Shown here: positions 1-7,798 of the stretch, in pieces | Numbering within the stretch: position 1 is the stretch's first letter | Layout: every line of letters starts with the position of its first letter | Source: Clostridium sp. | GTDB lineage: Bacteria > Bacillota_A > Clostridia > Lachnospirales > Lachnospiraceae | Direction of reading: 5' to 3' | Length of the DNA: 16,919 bases | Assembly: GCA_023666975.1 (NCBI GenBank) | Contig: JAMPAW010000030.1 | Location: 12,722-29,640 of the forward strand | Translations under genes and position numbers: made by a program | Notes under the pieces: model-generated | Seen by the model: the letters and a program-made list of their open reading frames with translations, nothing else | The model's database searches: none | What the model was told of the DNA's origin: nothing

Positions 1-131
1 ATAAGTTCTCTTTACAATCTTTCCATAAAGAGGGTGCTTAACATTATCTACGATTGAAACAACAATTGTCTTATCCATCTTATCACTTGTTACAAGTCCC
101 ACACGTGTTTTTCTCAGATTTCTTTCCACTG
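1..131 (-). CDS. rpsQ: 30S ribosomal protein S17, N-terminal part (cut by window edge)
   Basis: Primary 16S rRNA-binding protein of the small subunit. The visible 43 residues begin [13 protein letters not shown] and include the OB-fold start with KMDKTIVV and [12 protein letters not shown], which is characteristic of S17. The start is GTG at 131-129, seven bases after a GGAGG. It is the last gene of the S10 operon visible here, 22 nt after the rpmC stop. The rest of the gene lies left of position 1, so nothing can be said about its C-terminus. Confidence 0.95.
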
Positions 132-153
132 TATCTGCCTCCTTCCAAGATAA

Positions 154-357
154 CTAAGCATTTGCCTTCTCCGTCATCACTGACTGGATTCTGGCAATAT
201 TTCTTCTTACCTCTTTAATTCTGCTTGTATTCTCTAACTGGTTAGTTGCATTCTGGAATCTCAAGTTAAATAATTCCTTTTTAGCAGCTACTAACTCTGC
301 GTTTAACTCTTCTACTGATTTAGCTTTCAAATCTGCAATAAATTCCTTAGTTTTCAC
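154..357 (-). CDS. rpmC: 50S ribosomal protein L29
   Basis: Small two-helix protein at the polypeptide exit tunnel, near L23. The product is 67 aa ([14 protein letters not shown]...), the normal L29 length, with the typical [10 protein letters not shown] and [12 protein letters not shown] segments. Two in-frame GTG starts exist. The upstream one (366-364) directly abuts the GGAGG (371-367), leaving no spacer. The one at 357-355 has a 9-nt spacer and gives the usual family N-terminus, so I prefer it. The gene overlaps the 3' end of rplP by 11 nt, consistent with coupled translation. Confidence 0.95.
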   Translation of the reverse strand: MKTKEFIADLKAKSVEELNAELVAAKKELFNLRFQNATNQLENTSRIKEVRRNIARIQSVMTEKANA

Positions 358-784
358 TGCCTGCACCTCCTTCTAAATCTTCACGGGATACAATTTTACA
401 TTTTACAGGCAGCTTGTGGGTTGCAAGTCTCAATGCTTCCTTTGCAACATCCTCAGGCACTCCTGCAATTTCAAACATTACACGTCCGGGCTTAACCACT
501 GCTACCCAGCCTTCCACGTTACCTTTACCTTTACCCATACGAACACCGATAGGCTTAGATGTATAAGGCTTATCCGGGAAAATCTTAATCCATACCTTAC
601 CGGTACGCTTTACATAACGGGTCATAGCGACACGGGCTGCCTCAATCTGGTTGGACTTAATCCAAGCCGGCTCCATTGCAACGATACCATATTCACCATT
701 GCTGATTTTATTTCCTCTGGTAGCCTTGCCTGCCATGGAACCTCTAAACTGCTTTCTATGTTTTGTTCTTTTCGGCATTAACAT
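347..784 (-). CDS. rplP: 50S ribosomal protein L16
   Basis: Large-subunit protein near the peptidyl-transferase centre and A-site tRNA. The 145-aa product starts [15 protein letters not shown], the standard L16 N-terminus, and carries the family segments [13 protein letters not shown] and [19 protein letters not shown]. The ATG shares a base with the rpsC stop (TAATG), and its RBS (GGAAGGGAG) lies inside rpsC, so translation is probably coupled to S3. The C-terminus overlaps the rpmC start. Confidence 0.97.
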   Translation of the reverse strand: MLMPKRTKHRKQFRGSMAGKATRGNKISNGEYGIVAMEPAWIKSNQIEAARVAMTRYVKRTGKVWIKIFPDKPYTSKPIGVRMGKGKGNVEGWVAVVKPGRVMFEIAGVPEDVAKEALRLATHKLPVKCKIVSREDLEGGAGSEN

Positions 785-1449
785 TATTTATCGCTCCCTT
801 CCTTGCTGTTCTTAGTGGGAAGTACTTCACCATGATAAATCCAAGCCTTAACACCAACCTTACCATAAGTTGTATTAGCCTCAGCAAAACCATAGTCAAT
901 ATCTGCACGAAGTGTCTGAAGAGGAATCGTTCCCTCACTGTAAAACTCTGTACGCGCCATATCAGCACCGCCTAAACGTCCTGAAACAGCGGTTTTAATT
1001 CCCAGTGCACCAGTCTTCATCGTTCTGCCCATGCAAGATTTCATTGCACGGCGGAAAGAGATACGCTGCTCCAGCTGTGCAGCAATATTCTCTGCCACCA
1101 ACTGTGCATCTGCGTCCGGTTTCTTCACTTCCTTAACGTCTACCATCAACTTCTTATCTGTCAGCTTTGCAACTTCCTTCTTGAGTGCCTCAATTTCAGC
1201 ACCACCTTTACCGATTACCACACCCGGCTTAGCCGTATAAATAATCACTTTAAGTCTATCAGATGCTCTCTCGATTTCAATTTTCGAAACCTGGGCATTA
1301 TAAAGCTTTTTCTTCAAGAAAGTACGAATCTTATTATCTTCAACTAAGTTGTCTGCAAATTCGCCATCTTTCGTATCCGCATACCATCTCGAATCCCAAT
1401 CCTTGATGATACCAACTCTCAAACCATGAGGATTTACTTTCTGTCCCAT
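784..1449 (-). CDS. rpsC: 30S ribosomal protein S3
   Basis: Small-subunit head protein at the mRNA entry site. The 221-aa product begins [20 protein letters not shown]. It has a KH domain with the GxxG loop (VVIGKGG, residues about 77-83) and the C-terminal S3 domain with [15 protein letters not shown] and [11 protein letters not shown]. Length is normal for Firmicutes. The start ATG is 6 nt after GGAGG and 11 nt downstream of the rplV stop. The stop overlaps the rplP start by one base. Confidence 0.97.
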   Translation of the reverse strand: MGQKVNPHGLRVGIIKDWDSRWYADTKDGEFADNLVEDNKIRTFLKKKLYNAQVSKIEIERASDRLKVIIYTAKPGVVIGKGGAEIEALKKEVAKLTDKKLMVDVKEVKKPDADAQLVAENIAAQLEQRISFRRAMKSCMGRTMKTGALGIKTAVSGRLGGADMARTEFYSEGTIPLQTLRADIDYGFAEANTTYGKVGVKAWIYHGEVLPTKNSKEGSDK

Positions 1450-1460
1450 TATTTGCCTCC

Positions 1461-1856
1461 TTATCTTTCATCAAGCACAATTGTAATATGGCTTGTTCTC
1501 TTTTCAATTCTGTAAGCCCTGCCCTGTGCTCTTGGTTGAATTCGTTTCATTGTTGGCCCCTTATTCGCATAACACTCTGCAATATAAAGGTTCTCCGCTT
1601 TATAATTCTTTTCCGGATAATTGTTTTCGGCATTTGCAATTGCCGACTTTAACAACTTCTCTATCACACTTGAAGCATATCTTGGATTGTACGCTAAGAT
1701 AGCAAGTGCAGTCTGTACATCCTTACCTCTGATGGCATCTAAAACGAAACATGCTTTTGTTACAGAAACTCTGGCATAAGAAACCTTAGCCGAAGGTCTT
1801 GTATCCTTATTTGCATTTCTCTCTCTTTTAATCTTGGATCTATGTCCTTTTGCCAT
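1461..1856 (-). CDS. rplV: 50S ribosomal protein L22
   Basis: Tunnel-lining large-subunit protein. The product is 131 aa, longer than the roughly 110-aa B. subtilis or E. coli L22. The N-terminal basic extension ([24 protein letters not shown]) precedes the conserved [19 protein letters not shown] core. From memory this extension is typical of Lachnospiraceae and supports the taxonomic guess. The C-terminal loop and tail ([28 protein letters not shown]) are intact. ATG follows GGAGG by 8 nt. Confidence 0.97.
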   Translation of the reverse strand: MAKGHRSKIKRERNANKDTRPSAKVSYARVSVTKACFVLDAIRGKDVQTALAILAYNPRYASSVIEKLLKSAIANAENNYPEKNYKAENLYIAECYANKGPTMKRIQPRAQGRAYRIEKRTSHITIVLDER

Positions 1857-1881
1857 GGATGAACCCTCCTTTCAAATCTGT

Positions 1882-2163
1882 TTATCTAACTCTTGACTTC
1901 TTCTCATCCTTGCCATGTCCTCTGTAGGTTCTGGTGGAAACAAACTCACCGAGCTTATGTCCAACCATGTCCTCTGTGATATATACAGGCACATGTCTTC
2001 TTCCGTCATGAACTGCAATTGTATGTCCCACAAAGCTAGGGAAAATCGTCGAACGACGAGACCAGGTCTTGATAACCTGCTTGTCATTTCCGGCATTTAA
2101 GGCGTCTATTTTCTTTAATAAATGTTCATCTGCAAATGGTCCTTTTTTAAGTGAACGAGCCAT
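1882..2163 (-). CDS. rpsS: 30S ribosomal protein S19
   Basis: Small-subunit head protein contacting 16S rRNA and S13. The 93-aa product starts [19 protein letters not shown] and includes [20 protein letters not shown] and [19 protein letters not shown], diagnostic for S19. Start ATG lies 8 nt after GGAGG. It is 18 nt downstream of rplB and 25 nt upstream of rplV. Confidence 0.97.
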   Translation of the reverse strand: MARSLKKGPFADEHLLKKIDALNAGNDKQVIKTWSRRSTIFPSFVGHTIAVHDGRRHVPVYITEDMVGHKLGEFVSTRTYRGHGKDEKKSRVR

Positions 2164-2181
2164 AGGTCAAACCTCCTTATA

Positions 2182-3024
2182 TTATTTAATATTCTTACCG
2201 TCTCTGGTTCTTACAATCATCTTATTGGAATGCTTATTCTTCTTACGAGTCTTAAGACCAAGTGCCGGTTTACCCCATGGTGTACATGGTCCCGGACGAC
2301 CGATACTGGTCTTACCCTCACCACCACCGTGCGGATGGTCGTTAGGGTTCATAACCGAACCGCGGACAGTAGGTCTGATACCCATATGGCGTTTACGTCC
2401 CGCTTTACCGATATTGACAAGACCGTGCTCAATATTTCCAACCTGACCGACTGTGGCACGCGCTTTAATCGGCACCATTCTCATTTCACCTGACGGCAGA
2501 CGCAGAGTAGCATACTTGCCTTCCTTAGCCATAAGCTGTGCAGAATTACCTGCAGAACGTACCAGCTGTCCTCCCTTGCCAGGATATAATTCAATGTTGT
2601 GTACCTCTGTACCTACTGGAATTGCCTCTAACGGCAGACAGTTTCCAACCTTGATTTCTGCATTGACGCCGTTCATCACCTTGTCGCCAACCTTTAATCC
2701 AACAGGAGCCAAAATATATGCTTTCTCACCGTCAGCATAGTGAAGCAGTGCGATATTAGCTGTTCTGTTCGGGTCGTATTCAATAGAAGCAACCGTTGCC
2801 GGAATATCGTCTTTTCTTCTCTTAAAATCAATAATTCTATATTTTCTTCTGGCGCCTCCGCCCTGATGTCTCACCGTAATCTTTCCTTGATTATTACGAC
2901 CGGCATTTTTCTTCAAAGAAGTAGTAAGGGATTTTTCAGGGGTTGTTTTGGTAATCACATCAAAATCCAAACCAGTCATATTTCTTCTGGAAGGTGTATA
3001 TGGGTTATATGTTTTAATTCCCAT
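2182..3024 (-). CDS. rplB: 50S ribosomal protein L2
   Basis: Large-subunit protein needed for subunit association and peptidyl transfer. The product is 280 aa, starting [18 protein letters not shown]. The C-terminal signature [16 protein letters not shown] appears here as [16 protein letters not shown], with the histidine conserved. The open frame extends eight codons further upstream, but GGAG sits 8 nt before the 3024 ATG, and that start matches the family. Upstream is an unusually long 191-nt spacer from rplW, described separately. Confidence 0.97.
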   Translation of the reverse strand: MGIKTYNPYTPSRRNMTGLDFDVITKTTPEKSLTTSLKKNAGRNNQGKITVRHQGGGARRKYRIIDFKRRKDDIPATVASIEYDPNRTANIALLHYADGEKAYILAPVGLKVGDKVMNGVNAEIKVGNCLPLEAIPVGTEVHNIELYPGKGGQLVRSAGNSAQLMAKEGKYATLRLPSGEMRMVPIKARATVGQVGNIEHGLVNIGKAGRKRHMGIRPTVRGSVMNPNDHPHGGGEGKTSIGRPGPCTPWGKPALGLKTRKKNKHSNKMIVRTRDGKNIK

Positions 3025-3215
3025 TTTCTTTCTCCTTTCAAATTGCATTTATTATCACGCTTGCCTGCGTATGAATTGTTAACACTTTCTAGGCCTTTAC
3101 TCATCCATTCAACTAAATTCGAATTTCACTTCGTTCATTCTCATTAAGTTTCAGGATGAACTTTCGAACTAAACTCATACTACGCTACCGCTTGTATTCG
3201 TTAAGTTCTCAATGT
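3025..3215. repeat. 191-nt rplW-rplB spacer with CTAA/TTAAG-headed repeat units
   Basis: Most S10-operon spacers in this window are under about 30 nt; this one is 191 nt and shows no credible ORF. Read on the plus strand, units headed by CTAAA or TTAAG begin at 3113, 3144, 3169 and 3201. ACTAAATTCG (3112-3121) and TTAAGTTCTCAATG (from 3201) closely match ACTAAATTCG (16601-16610) and TTAAGTGCTCAATA (from 16625) at the other end of the window. On the transcribed strand it can form GTTCAT/ATGAAC and AGTTT/AAACT pairings. It is probably a dispersed intergenic repeat that entered the operon. Confidence 0.6.
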
Positions 3216-3515
3216 TTATAGCCCTTCAAAAATCTCAATATCCTTGCTGTCCTCTGTGAGCTGAACGATTGCCTTCTTGGACTTAGCCGTTCTGCCGTAA
3301 ACCATTCCACGTCTCTTTTTCTTACCTTTAAGATTCATGGTGTTTACCTTGGCAACTTTCGTTCCTTCAAACATTTTCTCCACGGCGTCTTTAATCATCG
3401 TCTTGTTAGCCTCTGGATGAACCTGAAATGTATATTTCTTGTCAGCCATAGCATCCATAGATTTCTCGGTAATGATAGGCTTCTGAATTACGTCATAATA
3501 TTTGATATCTGCCAT
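3216..3515 (-). CDS. rplW: 50S ribosomal protein L23
   Basis: Exit-tunnel protein that docks trigger factor and SRP. The 99-aa product starts [19 protein letters not shown] and holds the family motif [20 protein letters not shown] and the [15 protein letters not shown] loop. ATG overlaps the rplD stop (TAATG, 3517-3513), so translation is probably coupled to L4. The gene is followed by the 191-nt repeat-bearing spacer before rplB. Confidence 0.97.
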   Translation of the reverse strand: MADIKYYDVIQKPIITEKSMDAMADKKYTFQVHPEANKTMIKDAVEKMFEGTKVAKVNTMNLKGKKKRRGMVYGRTAKSKKAIVQLTEDSKDIEIFEGL

Positions 3516-4135
3516 TATGCGTACACCTCCTCGATTGCTGCAACTGCATCCTTAGTAATCACCACGGTATCATACTTAAGAATATCATATACATTAATTG
3601 TATTGGTAAGCGCAGTCTTAACATTAGGAATATTTCTTGCGGACATCACCACATTCTGGTCGTTATCCTTCGTTATCACTAATGCCTTTGCCACTTCAAG
3701 GTTATTTAAAACCTCCACAAATTTCTTAGTCTTGATTCCGTCTAATTTAAGTTCATCTAATACAATAAACTTCTCATCGTTTACCTTAGAAGTTAAAACC
3801 GATTTCATTGCTCCCGCCTTTTCTTTCTTATTTAACTTCTTAGAATAATCTCTTGGCTTTGGTGCAAATACTACACCACCACCGGTCCACTGTGGAGCTC
3901 TGATCGAACCCTGTCTTGCATGACCGGTTCCTTTTTGTCTCCAAGGTTTTCTTCCGCCGCCGCGCACTTCCGAACGTGTCTTAGCGCTCTGTGTTCCCTG
4001 ACGCTTGCCAGCCATCTGTGCTACAACTGCCTGATGAACCAAATGCTCATTTATCTCTACACCGAATACCGAATCATTCAACTCTAACTTGTCAACTTCT
4101 TTACCTTCGATGTTATAAACAGCTACTGTTGCCAT
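3515..4135 (-). CDS. rplD: 50S ribosomal protein L4
   Basis: Exit-tunnel protein; in gamma-proteobacteria it also autoregulates this operon. The 206-aa product has the signature [20 protein letters not shown] and [18 protein letters not shown] in the extended tunnel loop, and a normal C-terminal Rossmann-like domain. ATG is 8 nt after GGAGG and 23 nt downstream of rplC. Whether L4 binds the long rpsJ leader in this organism cannot be read from the sequence. Confidence 0.97.
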   Translation of the reverse strand: MATVAVYNIEGKEVDKLELNDSVFGVEINEHLVHQAVVAQMAGKRQGTQSAKTRSEVRGGGRKPWRQKGTGHARQGSIRAPQWTGGGVVFAPKPRDYSKKLNKKEKAGAMKSVLTSKVNDEKFIVLDELKLDGIKTKKFVEVLNNLEVAKALVITKDNDQNVVMSARNIPNVKTALTNTINVYDILKYDTVVITKDAVAAIEEVYA

Positions 4136-4158
4136 AATCTATTCCTCCTTCCTACAAA

Positions 4159-4848
4159 TTACTTTGCACCGCATTTAACGGTCTCGCGAATCATAACCAA
4201 TGACTTCTTCGGTCCCGGTACTGAACCCTTAACCAAAATCACGTCATTTTCTGCATCTATCTTAACGATTTCCAAATTCTGAACAGTCACCCTGACTGCA
4301 CCCATGTGTCCTGCCATCTTCTTGCCCTTGAACACCTTACCTGGGTCAGTTGCACAACCATTAGAACCTGCATGACGATGGTATTTTGAACCGTGAGTCT
4401 TAGGACCTGTATGCAAACCGTGACGCTTGATACCACCGGCAAATCCTTTACCCTTTGACTTAGCAGTTACGTCAATCTTGTCGCCCTCAGCAAAAATGTC
4501 TGCTTTGATAACGCTCTCTCCTGCAACATATTCGGAAGCGTTCTCAACTCTAAATTCTCTTACAAACTGCTTTGGAGTGGTATTTGCCTTCTTGAAATGT
4601 CCTACCTCAGCCTTACCAGCACCATGTGGATTTCTGATAACCTTCCTACCTGATACATCTTTTGTTGTTATTCTTTCTTTCTTCTCCCCAAAGCCAACCT
4701 GGATTGCTTCATATCCATCATTGTCAATGGTTTTAACCTGTGTCACCACACACGGACCTGCCTGCAACACGGTTACAGGTGTCAGCACACCGTCTTCATT
4801 GAAGATTTGAGTCATTCCGACTTTTGTAGCTAAAATCGCTTTCTTCAT
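4159..4848 (-). CDS. rplC: 50S ribosomal protein L3
   Basis: Early-assembly 23S-binding protein reaching the peptidyl-transferase centre. The 229-aa product starts [20 protein letters not shown] and contains the signature region [10 protein letters not shown]...[17 protein letters not shown]. The open frame runs to 4935, but the upstream residues are not L3-like. Of two nearby ATGs, the one at 4854 lies only 3 nt after GGAGG; the one at 4848 has a 9-nt spacer and gives the family N-terminus. It lies 94 nt downstream of rpsJ. Confidence 0.96.
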   Translation of the reverse strand: MKKAILATKVGMTQIFNEDGVLTPVTVLQAGPCVVTQVKTIDNDGYEAIQVGFGEKKERITTKDVSGRKVIRNPHGAGKAEVGHFKKANTTPKQFVREFRVENASEYVAGESVIKADIFAEGDKIDVTAKSKGKGFAGGIKRHGLHTGPKTHGSKYHRHAGSNGCATDPGKVFKGKKMAGHMGAVRVTVQNLEIVKIDAENDVILVKGSVPGPKKSLVMIRETVKCGAK

Positions 4849-4878
4849 TTTCATTTTCCTCCTAATTAATCTACAGCG

Positions 4879-4917
4879 GATTGCCGTGGCAATCATTCTA
4901 AATTTGACCTTGCGGTC
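4879..4917 (-). other. Two RNA hairpins in the rpsJ-rplC spacer
   Basis: In the transcribed direction the spacer contains GACC-GCAA-GGTC (4917-4906), a hairpin closed by a GNRA-type tetraloop, followed by GATTGC-CACG-GCAATC (4894-4879), a perfect six-pair stem. The second sits just upstream of the rplC ribosome binding site. No U-run follows either, so they are not simple terminators. They may protect an mRNA end or tune rplC translation. Confidence 0.5.
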
Positions 4918-4942
4918 CATTAGGTTTAACTGCACTTATTGA

Positions 4943-5260
4943 TTATTTTGCTTTCATCTTAACATCGATGTAAACACCAGCAGACATATCTAACTTCTGT
5001 AATGCGTCGATTGTCTTCTGAGTTGGCGCAATCACATCAATCAATCTCTTATGTGTTCTCTGCTCAAACTGTTCTCTGGAATCTTTGTACTTATGAACCG
5101 CTCTAAGAATCGTAATTCTCTCAATCTTAGTAGGCATCGGTACAGGACCAGAAACCTTTGCACCTGTCTTCTTAACAGTATCAATAATGTTTGCCGCAGC
5201 CTGATCAATCAGCTTGTGATCATAAGCCTTAAGTGTAATTCTCATTACCTGGTTTGCCAT
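4943..5260 (-). CDS. rpsJ: 30S ribosomal protein S10
   Basis: Small-subunit head protein; also the NusE component of antitermination complexes. The 105-aa product starts [20 protein letters not shown] and includes [41 protein letters not shown], diagnostic of S10. The frame stays open 20 codons further upstream, but AAGGAGG precedes the ATG at 5260 and the residues upstream are not S10-like. It is the first gene of the operon, behind a leader of about 240 nt. Confidence 0.97.
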   Translation of the reverse strand: MANQVMRITLKAYDHKLIDQAAANIIDTVKKTGAKVSGPVPMPTKIERITILRAVHKYKDSREQFEQRTHKRLIDVIAPTQKTIDALQKLDMSAGVYIDVKMKAK

Positions 5261-5498
5261 AAAAAAAGCCGCCTCCTTTTCGCACTTATTCATTGAGTAC
5301 GACAAGTGGTGACTGTACACTCTCCCGTGTGTGTCATGTTTTGAAGCAGTTCATAACTTTCACACGTCATCTCCCTTCAACCGGGATGGTTATTCGTACA
5401 GTGACTTGCCGTCAGTTTTCTAACTTGACATTCGCTCCACGGAAAAACCTGCCGTATAGGCAGCAACCTCACGCTTCACAGCTATCAATGTCACAGCA
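5261..5498 (-). promoter_or_regulatory. Long structured 5' leader of the S10 operon
   Basis: From the inferred start site near 5498 to the rpsJ ATG is about 238 nt with no credible ORF. Visible pairings on the transcribed strand: TGACATT (5493-5487) with AATGTCA (5432-5426), enclosing the perfect hairpin CTGCC-TATAC-GGCAG (5463-5449); ACTTGC near the 5' end with a downstream GCAAGT; ACTGTAC with GTACAGT further down; CGTGTG with CACACG; and CACTT/AAGTG just before the RBS. Some of these compete, which would suit a regulatory switch. A ribosomal-protein-binding autoregulatory leader is plausible, but the ligand is not identifiable by eye. Confidence 0.6.
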
Positions 5499-5504
5499 AG
5501 TGCT

Positions 5505-5562
5505 AGTATAACCCATGTTTCAGGGGATTGCAAGTTTTTTTTTCAATAAATTGTATTTTTTT
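5505..5562 (-). promoter_or_regulatory. S10 operon promoter with UP-like A-tracts
   Basis: On the minus strand TTGCAA (5533-5528) and TATACT (5510-5505) are separated by exactly 17 nt, a near-consensus housekeeping promoter. Immediately upstream lie two A-tracts (nine A and seven A) separated by ATACAATTTATTG-type sequence, resembling an UP element. This fits the strong, growth-rate-linked expression expected of ribosomal protein operons. The start would lie around 5498. Confidence 0.85.
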
Positions 5563-5577
5563 GCGTGCAAGCTACAA

Positions 5578-5654
5578 GCCATGCGATTTATAACCATATA
5601 TTGTGCGTCAAGCTTGCTTGTAAGCACAATTATATGCGTTATAAATCATGTGGC
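5578..5654. repeat. Imperfect long inverted repeat
   Basis: The left arm starts GCCATGCGATTTATAAC and continues CATATATTGTGC. The right arm reads GCACAATTATATGC then GTTATAAATCATGTGGC. The arms pair over about 30 nt with a few single-base bulges, around a loop containing CAAGCTTG. It sits between the expansin gene and the S10 promoter. No T-run follows it on the minus strand, so it is not an obvious intrinsic terminator for the expansin gene. Confidence 0.75.
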
Positions 5655-5767
5655 GACAGCCACGACCGAGTCGCAGTGTAACGGAGACGAGGTTCGCATG
5701 GCTCGTGTAATCATACAGCGACAGCCACGACCGAGTCGCAGTGTAACGGAGACGAGGTTCGCATGGC
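5653..5767. repeat. Two identical 50-bp direct repeats, 65-bp period
   Basis: The 50-bp unit at 5653-5702 recurs without mismatch at 5718-5767, separated by 15 bp. Each unit starts GCGACAGCCACGACC and ends GGTTCGCATGGC; GCCACGACC near the start can pair with GGTTCGCATGGC at the end with two small bulges. The terminal TCGCATGGC is the reverse complement of GCCATGCGA that opens the preceding inverted repeat, so 5578-5767 may be one composite element. It ends 14 bp from the expansin stop codon. Confidence 0.9.
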
Positions 5768-5781
5768 GTTTACCATATTTA

Positions 5782-6963
5782 TTAATAAGGAAAATTCGCC
5801 TTTCCCTGTACCGGTGTTTCCGTCTGGTTCATTGCAATGCCAGTATCCTCTAACACATGTCCATAAAAATCCGTCACCCGAAAGGTGTACGGTCCCTGCC
5901 CCATTCCGGAAAGTGCTGTAAAATAGTTATATTCCTGTCGTTCAAGCTCCACATACTGTCCGCTTGCATTTTTATATTCCAACTTCTTAATCGGGTATCT
6001 GCCATTTCGCACCTGCACCTCAGCCCAGTATTGTGTACTGGTCGACTTAAATAAATAACTAATCGGCTCCGTAGTCGGAAACGGTATGATTTTCCATGTA
6101 ATGTTCATTCTGCCTGTCACTTCCGGTTCAATCGCCAAAAATGCTTTTTTCGACAAATCAATATCACCCTTCTTCCCCTCCGGCAGCCGATCTGTAATGA
6201 CCACATTGATTTTATCGCCATCCTTATCCGTAATTTCAATATAGGCACCGGCCAGTCCATTCATATAATCCTCGTTGTTCATAGCTGCCGTATAATAAGA
6301 AGCTTCCATAAAATCCAAATTGGCTGCCCCAACAGATACCCTGTCATAAAAGGTTCCCTCTCCGTTATGCACCTCAGAAATCGAATACTCGCCTGCATCA
6401 TAATTCACCGTATCCGCACTCGGTGCACCATTTTGAGATTCCGTTGTCTGCTGTTCTGTGTTTTCTTCTGTTGTAGTCTCTGTTGACTTCTCCGTGGTTG
6501 CCTCTGTTGTAGTCTCTGTTGGCTTCTCTGTGCTTTCTTCCGTTGTAGCCTCCGTTAGCTTCTCTGTACTCTTTTCTGTCGTGGACTCTGTTGGCCTCTC
6601 GGTATTTTCTTCTGTCGCAATTTCTGTCGACTTCTCTGTGGTTGCCCCTGCCTGCTTCTTTTTTACCGTCACCTTACATGTATATTTCTTTCCCCCGACT
6701 TTCGCTGTAATCGTAGCTTTCCCTGCCTTTTTTCCTGTCACCTTTCCCTTTTTGCTGACCGCAGCAACTTTCCTATTACTGGTGGACCACTTTACCTTTT
6801 TCTTTGTGTTTTTAACCTTCAACGTCACACTCTTTCCAACGGTGATCGTTACCTTTGTCTGACTGAGCCTCTCCTTCGCCGCTGCCTGTGTATTTACTGC
6901 ATTCCCCAATATTGTTATTAAAAGCACTCCTGCTAATAATATAGAAATTCTTCTTTTATCCAT
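5782..6963 (-). CDS. Secreted bacterial expansin (EXLX1-like) with Ig-like domain
   Basis: A 393-aa secreted protein expected to loosen plant or microbial wall polysaccharide without hydrolysis. Layout: signal peptide (1-28, ending TQAAA); BIG_2-like bacterial Ig domain (about 31-102, VKWSTSNRKVAAVSKKGKVTG); a Thr/Glu/Ser-rich linker with TTE-STE repeats (about 107-176); expansin D1 (about 187-295) and a CBM63-like D2 (about 296-393). Against B. subtilis EXLX1 as recalled, the key Thr (T204, GEGTFYD), Asp71 (D258, VITD) and Asp82 (D269, DIDLS) are kept, but Tyr73 is Leu260. In D2 the aromatic platform is Y312, W313 and Y345. The start at 6963 is 7 nt after GGAGG; a longer open frame upstream only reflects a shadow of the MATE remnant. 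Confidence 0.9.
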   Translation of the reverse strand: MDKRRISILLAGVLLITILGNAVNTQAAAKERLSQTKVTITVGKSVTLKVKNTKKKVKWSTSNRKVAAVSKKGKVTGKKAGKATITAKVGGKKYTCKVTVKKKQAGATTEKSTEIATEENTERPTESTTEKSTEKLTEATTEESTEKPTETTTEATTEKSTETTTEENTEQQTTESQNGAPSADTVNYDAGEYSISEVHNGEGTFYDRVSVGAANLDFMEASYYTAAMNNEDYMNGLAGAYIEITDKDGDKINVVITDRLPEGKKGDIDLSKKAFLAIEPEVTGRMNITWKIIPFPTTEPISYLFKSTSTQYWAEVQVRNGRYPIKKLEYKNASGQYVELERQEYNYFTALSGMGQGPYTFRVTDFYGHVLEDTGIAMNQTETPVQGKANFPY

Positions 6964-7010
6964 ACCTTCTCCTCCCGAAATCCACATATACACTTCTGGA
7001 AATATCCTGC

Positions 7011-7134
7011 CTACACATTTTGCAATATTTTCCCTATCCGTAAAAATAACGTAGTTCCACATATCGTGGCGGCCAGTGCGTCCGCTATTGGCTCTGCCCA
7101 GTAAATCCCCATAATGCCGAATTCTGTTTCCTCA
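7011..7134 (-). pseudogene. C-terminal remnant of a MATE-family efflux transporter
   Basis: Between the expansin gene and the flavoprotein gene the minus strand encodes EFGIMGIYWAEPIADALAAT, then ICGTTLFLRIGKILQNV and a TAG at 7013-7011. The 'G(I)xGIYWAEPIAD' segment followed by a hydrophobic helix and basic end resembles the last transmembrane segment of MATE multidrug exporters. There is no start codon or upstream transporter sequence; the fragment is cut off at the end of the flavoprotein gene. It appears to be debris from a deletion or replacement. The identification is from memory of the family. Confidence 0.6.
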
Positions 7135-7767
7135 TCATGATCGGATAAAATTCGTAGCAATCTTTTCCACTACTTCAGGATGCTTGATGTCATTTGCCTC
7201 CCCAGCTTCCAAAAGTTTCAACATCCACGCCATATTTCTCCCAAGAACCTGCATAATCTGCAGACCCTCTAAGTCCTGCCGTACCTCCTCCGGTCTGTTG
7301 CCGTGCACCATATTCCAATAGTTTGCCGGCACCATAAGCATATTATTAATCCCGATATATTTATTTAACACATCGTATGTTGCCGTTGTTCCGGCACGTC
7401 TTGCGGAAGCGATGCATGCCGCCGGCTTATATTGCATGTATTGGCCCACGCTGTAAAACAAACGGTCCAGCACAGCTAACAACGCTCCATTAGGAGAGGC
7501 ATAGTATACCGGAGAGCCAAAAACATATCCGTCAGCCTCCTTAACCTTTGCTGCCAGACGGTTTACAACGTCATCATCAAAAACACAGCCCTTGTTGCCG
7601 TTTCTTCGACAAGCATTACAACCGATACAGCCCCTTACCGGCTTATTACCGATATGAAAAATCTCTGTTTCAACACCATTTTCTTCTAACGTCTTTGCAA
7701 TTTCCGAAAGAGCTGTATATGTACACCCCTTTTCATTCGGACTCCCGTTTACCAATAATACTTTCAT
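7135..7767 (-). CDS. NAD(P)H/FMN-dependent flavoprotein, Fe-S flavoprotein-like
   Basis: Flavodoxin-fold oxidoreductase of 210 aa, cytoplasmic. The N-terminal strand and FMN phosphate loop are VLLVNGSPNEKGCT (3-16), and a second flavin contact is GSPVYYASPNGAL (84-96). Between them is C47-x2-C50-x2-C53-x7-C61 (GCIGCNACRRNGNKGC), the compact cysteine pattern of the iron-sulfur flavoprotein (ISF) family, which there binds a 4Fe-4S cluster. The substrate is not predictable. Two adjacent ATGs exist; the second (7767) has the better spacing (6 nt) from AGGAGG. It is 31 nt after the YczE-like gene, likely the same operon. Confidence 0.85.
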   Translation of the reverse strand: MKVLLVNGSPNEKGCTYTALSEIAKTLEENGVETEIFHIGNKPVRGCIGCNACRRNGNKGCVFDDDVVNRLAAKVKEADGYVFGSPVYYASPNGALLAVLDRLFYSVGQYMQYKPAACIASARRAGTTATYDVLNKYIGINNMLMVPANYWNMVHGNRPEEVRQDLEGLQIMQVLGRNMAWMLKLLEAGEANDIKHPEVVEKIATNFIRS

Positions 7768-7798
7768 CATTTTCCTCCTTAACCTTTCCTTTGGCGGC

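Noticed and set aside
416..3147. Plus-strand open frames of 60-135 codons across the ribosomal genes
   Set aside because: They are antisense shadows of confidently assigned ribosomal protein genes and have no RBS or recognisable domain.
5531..5562. T-runs on the plus strand read as an intrinsic terminator
   Set aside because: No stable stem directly precedes them; read on the minus strand they are the A-tracts behind the S10 promoter.
5653..5767. Possible CRISPR array
   Set aside because: Only two 50-bp repeats with a 15-bp spacer, no further units and no cas genes.
6458..6862. 134-codon plus-strand frame with Val/Ser/Phe repeats
   Set aside because: It is the antisense of the Thr/Glu/Ser linker and Ig domain of the expansin; low-complexity sequence keeps it open.
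6964..7062. N-terminal extension of the expansin to 7062
   Set aside because: The extension lacks an RBS and precedes a proper signal peptide; its bases are an out-of-frame reading of the MATE remnant.
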